Notes under the pieces: model-generated
What the model was told of the DNA's origin: nothing
Database searches by the model: none
Seen by the model: the letters and a program-made list of their open reading frames with translations, nothing else
Source: Flagellimonas chongwuensis
Lineage (GTDB): Bacteria; Bacteroidota; Bacteroidia; Flavobacteriales; Flavobacteriaceae
Length of the DNA: 64,000 nucleotides
Direction of reading: 5' to 3'
Assembly: GCF_013376415.1 (NCBI RefSeq)
Contig: NZ_WYET01000001.1
Location: forward strand, 806,001 to 870,000
Program-made: the position numbers and the translations under genes
Shown: positions 62,625 to 64,000 of the stretch, piece by piece
Layout of the letters: each line of letters starts with the position of its first letter
Position numbering within the stretch: the stretch's first letter is position 1

Positions 62625-63769
62625 TATAATGCTTTTTTCAGCGCTTCAAAAAATAGGTCAATGTCGTTTTTAGTGATGTTCAGTGCTGGTAAAAATCGCA
62701 ACAATTTTTTGTTTTTGGCACTTCCGGTGAATATGTGCTGCTCCATGATCATTTTTTTACGGAGCTCGGCCACTTCAAAATCAAATTCCAAGCCTATCAT
62801 CAATCCTCGGCCCTTTACTTTTTTAATTTTGGGTATTTCGGCTGCTTTTTCCTTAAAATACGAACCAAGTGTTGAGGCGTTCTCGATTAAATGCTCATCT
62901 TCCAAAACTTCCAATACCGCCAAACTGGCTGCGCACGCCAAATGGTTACCACCAAAAGTGGTTCCCAAAAGACCATATGATGGCTTAAATTTTTCATGTA
63001 TCAAAATACCGCCTACGGGAAAACCGTTCCCCATGCCTTTGGCAATGGATATGATGTCGGGTTGTACACTTCGACTCCGCTCAGTGTCCAAATGGTGCTG
63101 AAATGCAAAGAACTTACCACTACGTCCGTATCCTGACTGTACTTCGTCCGCAATTAGGACAACATTGTGCTTGTTACATTTTTTGGCTATAAACTGAAAG
63201 AACTCTGTGGTAGGCTCGTCCAATCCACCAACACCTTGAATTGCCTCTAAAATAACGGCGCAATAGGTGCCAGTTTCAATGGCTTTTTCAAAGGCATTAA
63301 AATCGTTCAATGCCAAGAAAGTGACCTCTTGTTGCCTGTTAATGGGCGCATTGATGCTCGGGTTGTCCGTGGCGGCAACAGCAGCAGAAGTTCTTCCATG
63401 AAAACTATTGGTAAAGGCGATTACTTTTGATTTTCCTGTGTGGAACGAGGCCATCTTTAGTGCGTTTTCGTTGGCTTCGGCGCCCGAATTACACATAAAA
63501 AGGTCATAGTTTTCACAACCAGACAAATCACCTAGCTTTTGTGCCAATGCTTCCTGCAATGGGTTTTGTACCGAATTGCTGTAGAAGGCCATTTGGTCCA
63601 ATTGTTCCTTGATTCGTTTTACGTAGTGCGGATGTGTATGGCCAATGGAGATTACGGCATGACCACCATAAAAATCCAAATATTTTTCCCCTTTGTCGTC
63701 CCAAACCTCAATGCCCTTGGCCTTTACTGGAGTGACATCATATAATGGGTATACATCAAATAGTTTCAT
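62624..63769 (-). CDS. argD: Acyl-ornithine aminotransferase, with REP-encoded insert
   Basis: 381 residues, fold-type I PLP enzyme. VVLIADEVQSGYGRSGKFFAF and ISIAKGMGNGFPVGG (Lys as the PLP Schiff-base residue) match ArgD. It would transaminate N-acyl-glutamate semialdehyde to N-acyl-ornithine. A short extra peptide DTERSRSV lies between the conserved FAFQHH and QPDIIS blocks, encoded by a REP-like palindrome (63066-63087). It is the next gene after proC. Confidence 0.9.
   Translation of the reverse strand: MKLFDVYPLYDVTPVKAKGIEVWDDKGEKYLDFYGGHAVISIGHTHPHYVKRIKEQLDQMAFYSNSVQNPLQEALAQKLGDLSGCENYDLFMCNSGAEANENALKMASFHTGKSKVIAFTNSFHGRTSAAVAATDNPSINAPINRQQEVTFLALNDFNAFEKAIETGTYCAVILEAIQGVGGLDEPTTEFFQFIAKKCNKHNVVLIADEVQSGYGRSGKFFAFQHHLDTERSRSVQPDIISIAKGMGNGFPVGGILIHEKFKPSYGLLGTTFGGNHLACAASLAVLEVLEDEHLIENASTLGSYFKEKAAEIPKIKKVKGRGLMIGLEFDFEVAELRKKMIMEQHIFTGSAKNKKLLRFLPALNITKNDIDLFFEALKKAL
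63066..63087. repeat. REP-like palindrome within argD, copy 2
   Basis: ACACT, then TCGACTCCGCTC, then AGTGT. The 12-base core is identical to that of copy 4 at 63833. In frame in the argD coding strand; it encodes the residues TERSRS. Confidence 0.7.
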
Positions 63770-63780
63770 AATTTCTTATT

Positions 63781-63806
63781 TGTCATCTCGAGCGTAGTCG
63801 AGAGGT
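63781..63806. repeat. REP-like palindrome, copy 3
   Basis: TGTCATCTCGAGCG followed by TAGTCGAGAGGT, a hairpin with the CTCGA/TCGAG arms. It is inverted relative to copy 4. Confidence 0.6.
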
Positions 63807-63828
63807 AAACTTACTTTTTTAGGTCTCG

Positions 63829-63853
63829 CATCTCGACTCCGCTCGATGTGACA
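63829..63853. repeat. REP-like palindrome, copy 4
   Basis: CATCTCGACTCCGCTC followed by GATGTGACA. Inverted against copy 3, so the pair could form a longer hairpin between proC and argD. Confidence 0.6.
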
Positions 63854-63869
63854 GCTCGACCTGATATCT

Positions 63870-64000
63870 TTATCCTTTTCTGATTTGACTGATTTTTTCG
63901 AACGAGGATACAATTCCCCTGATCAATGATGAGCTCAATCCTTGATGTTCCATTTCGTTCAAACCTTCAATGGTGCATCCTTTTGGGGTGGTCACGCGAT
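63870..64000 (-). CDS. proC: Pyrroline-5-carboxylate reductase, C-terminal part
   Basis: Runs off the right edge. The visible last 43 codons include VTTPKGCTIEGLNEMEHQ and LSSSLIRGIVSSFEKISQI, the P5C-reductase dimerisation-domain signature (TTPGGTT-like) and ending. It would finish proline synthesis (NADPH-dependent reduction). It lies upstream of argD with 100 bp between, which holds the REP pair. Confidence 0.88.
   Translation of the reverse strand, partial: RVTTPKGCTIEGLNEMEHQGLSSSLIRGIVSSFEKISQIRKG

Noticed and set aside
1-64000. tRNA, rRNA and riboswitch genes
   Set aside because: I looked through the spacers and found no cloverleaf-like or rRNA-like sequence; the spacers are mostly short and AT-rich. 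A covariance-model search would settle this.

Overview
The window looks like a chromosomal segment of a marine-type Flavobacteriaceae bacterium, perhaps close to Muricauda/Flagellimonas; the genus is a guess. The evidence is a SusC/SusD pair with tandem VCBS-repeat lipoproteins, a mevalonate pathway with a GGGP-type UbiA prenyltransferase, an arginine operon with a transcarbamylase of the acetyl/succinyl-ornithine type, promoter boxes of the TAnnTTTG kind, and almost no Shine-Dalgarno sequences. I saw no rRNA, tRNA, CRISPR array, prophage or transposase.

Layout. 1-18 kb is mostly single housekeeping or envelope genes: the start of an ABC exporter (minus), a TPM-domain membrane protein, a penicillin-acylase-family lipoprotein, a secreted hypothetical, an acyltransferase-3, a membrane-bound AraC regulator, a metallophosphoesterase, a GAF protein, an HD-PycTM fusion, and a 1237-residue outer-membrane lipoprotein joining a metallophosphoesterase, a kinase-like middle and a beta barrel. 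15.4-30.1 kb is a minus-strand polysaccharide-utilisation-like locus: SusC, SusD, two giant VCBS/ASPIC lipoproteins, a vanadium-haloperoxidase-family lipoprotein, a GyrI-like protein and a propeller lipoprotein. It diverges from a LacI-type regulator (TTG start), and a LacI-type palindrome lies between them. 30.5-35.5 kb (plus) carries the regulator, a GH13 lipoprotein, a glycerophosphodiesterase and an HI0933-type flavoprotein. These face a glycerol facilitator and glycerol kinase. 37.8-42.9 kb holds DUF1697, TspO, mevalonate diphosphate decarboxylase, a mevalonate-kinase-like GHMP kinase, the UbiA enzyme and a pseudouridine synthase.

42.9-57.6 kb is an accessory region in which every gene lies on the minus strand. 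It has small hypotheticals, a methyltransferase, a DUF5916 protein, an AT-rich cassette gene, a Mokosh type II-like helicase-PLD protein, a GNAT plus membrane protein, and a type II restriction-modification pair followed by an M1 peptidase. Six of the eight transcription units here are preceded by one promoter architecture and a seventh by part of it. The architecture is two CATYCGTCAATT-like direct repeats 21-22 bp apart, then exactly 28 bp, then usually a TAACTT box. The intervening sequence is not conserved, so this looks like a shared regulon rather than copied DNA. It is the most interesting signal I found.

57.7-64 kb is the arginine operon (minus): the end of proC, argD, the transcarbamylase, an SDR, argB, an argE-like M20 deacylase and argH. 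A family of short palindromes (core TCGrCTnCGCTC) occurs here; one copy sits in frame inside argD.
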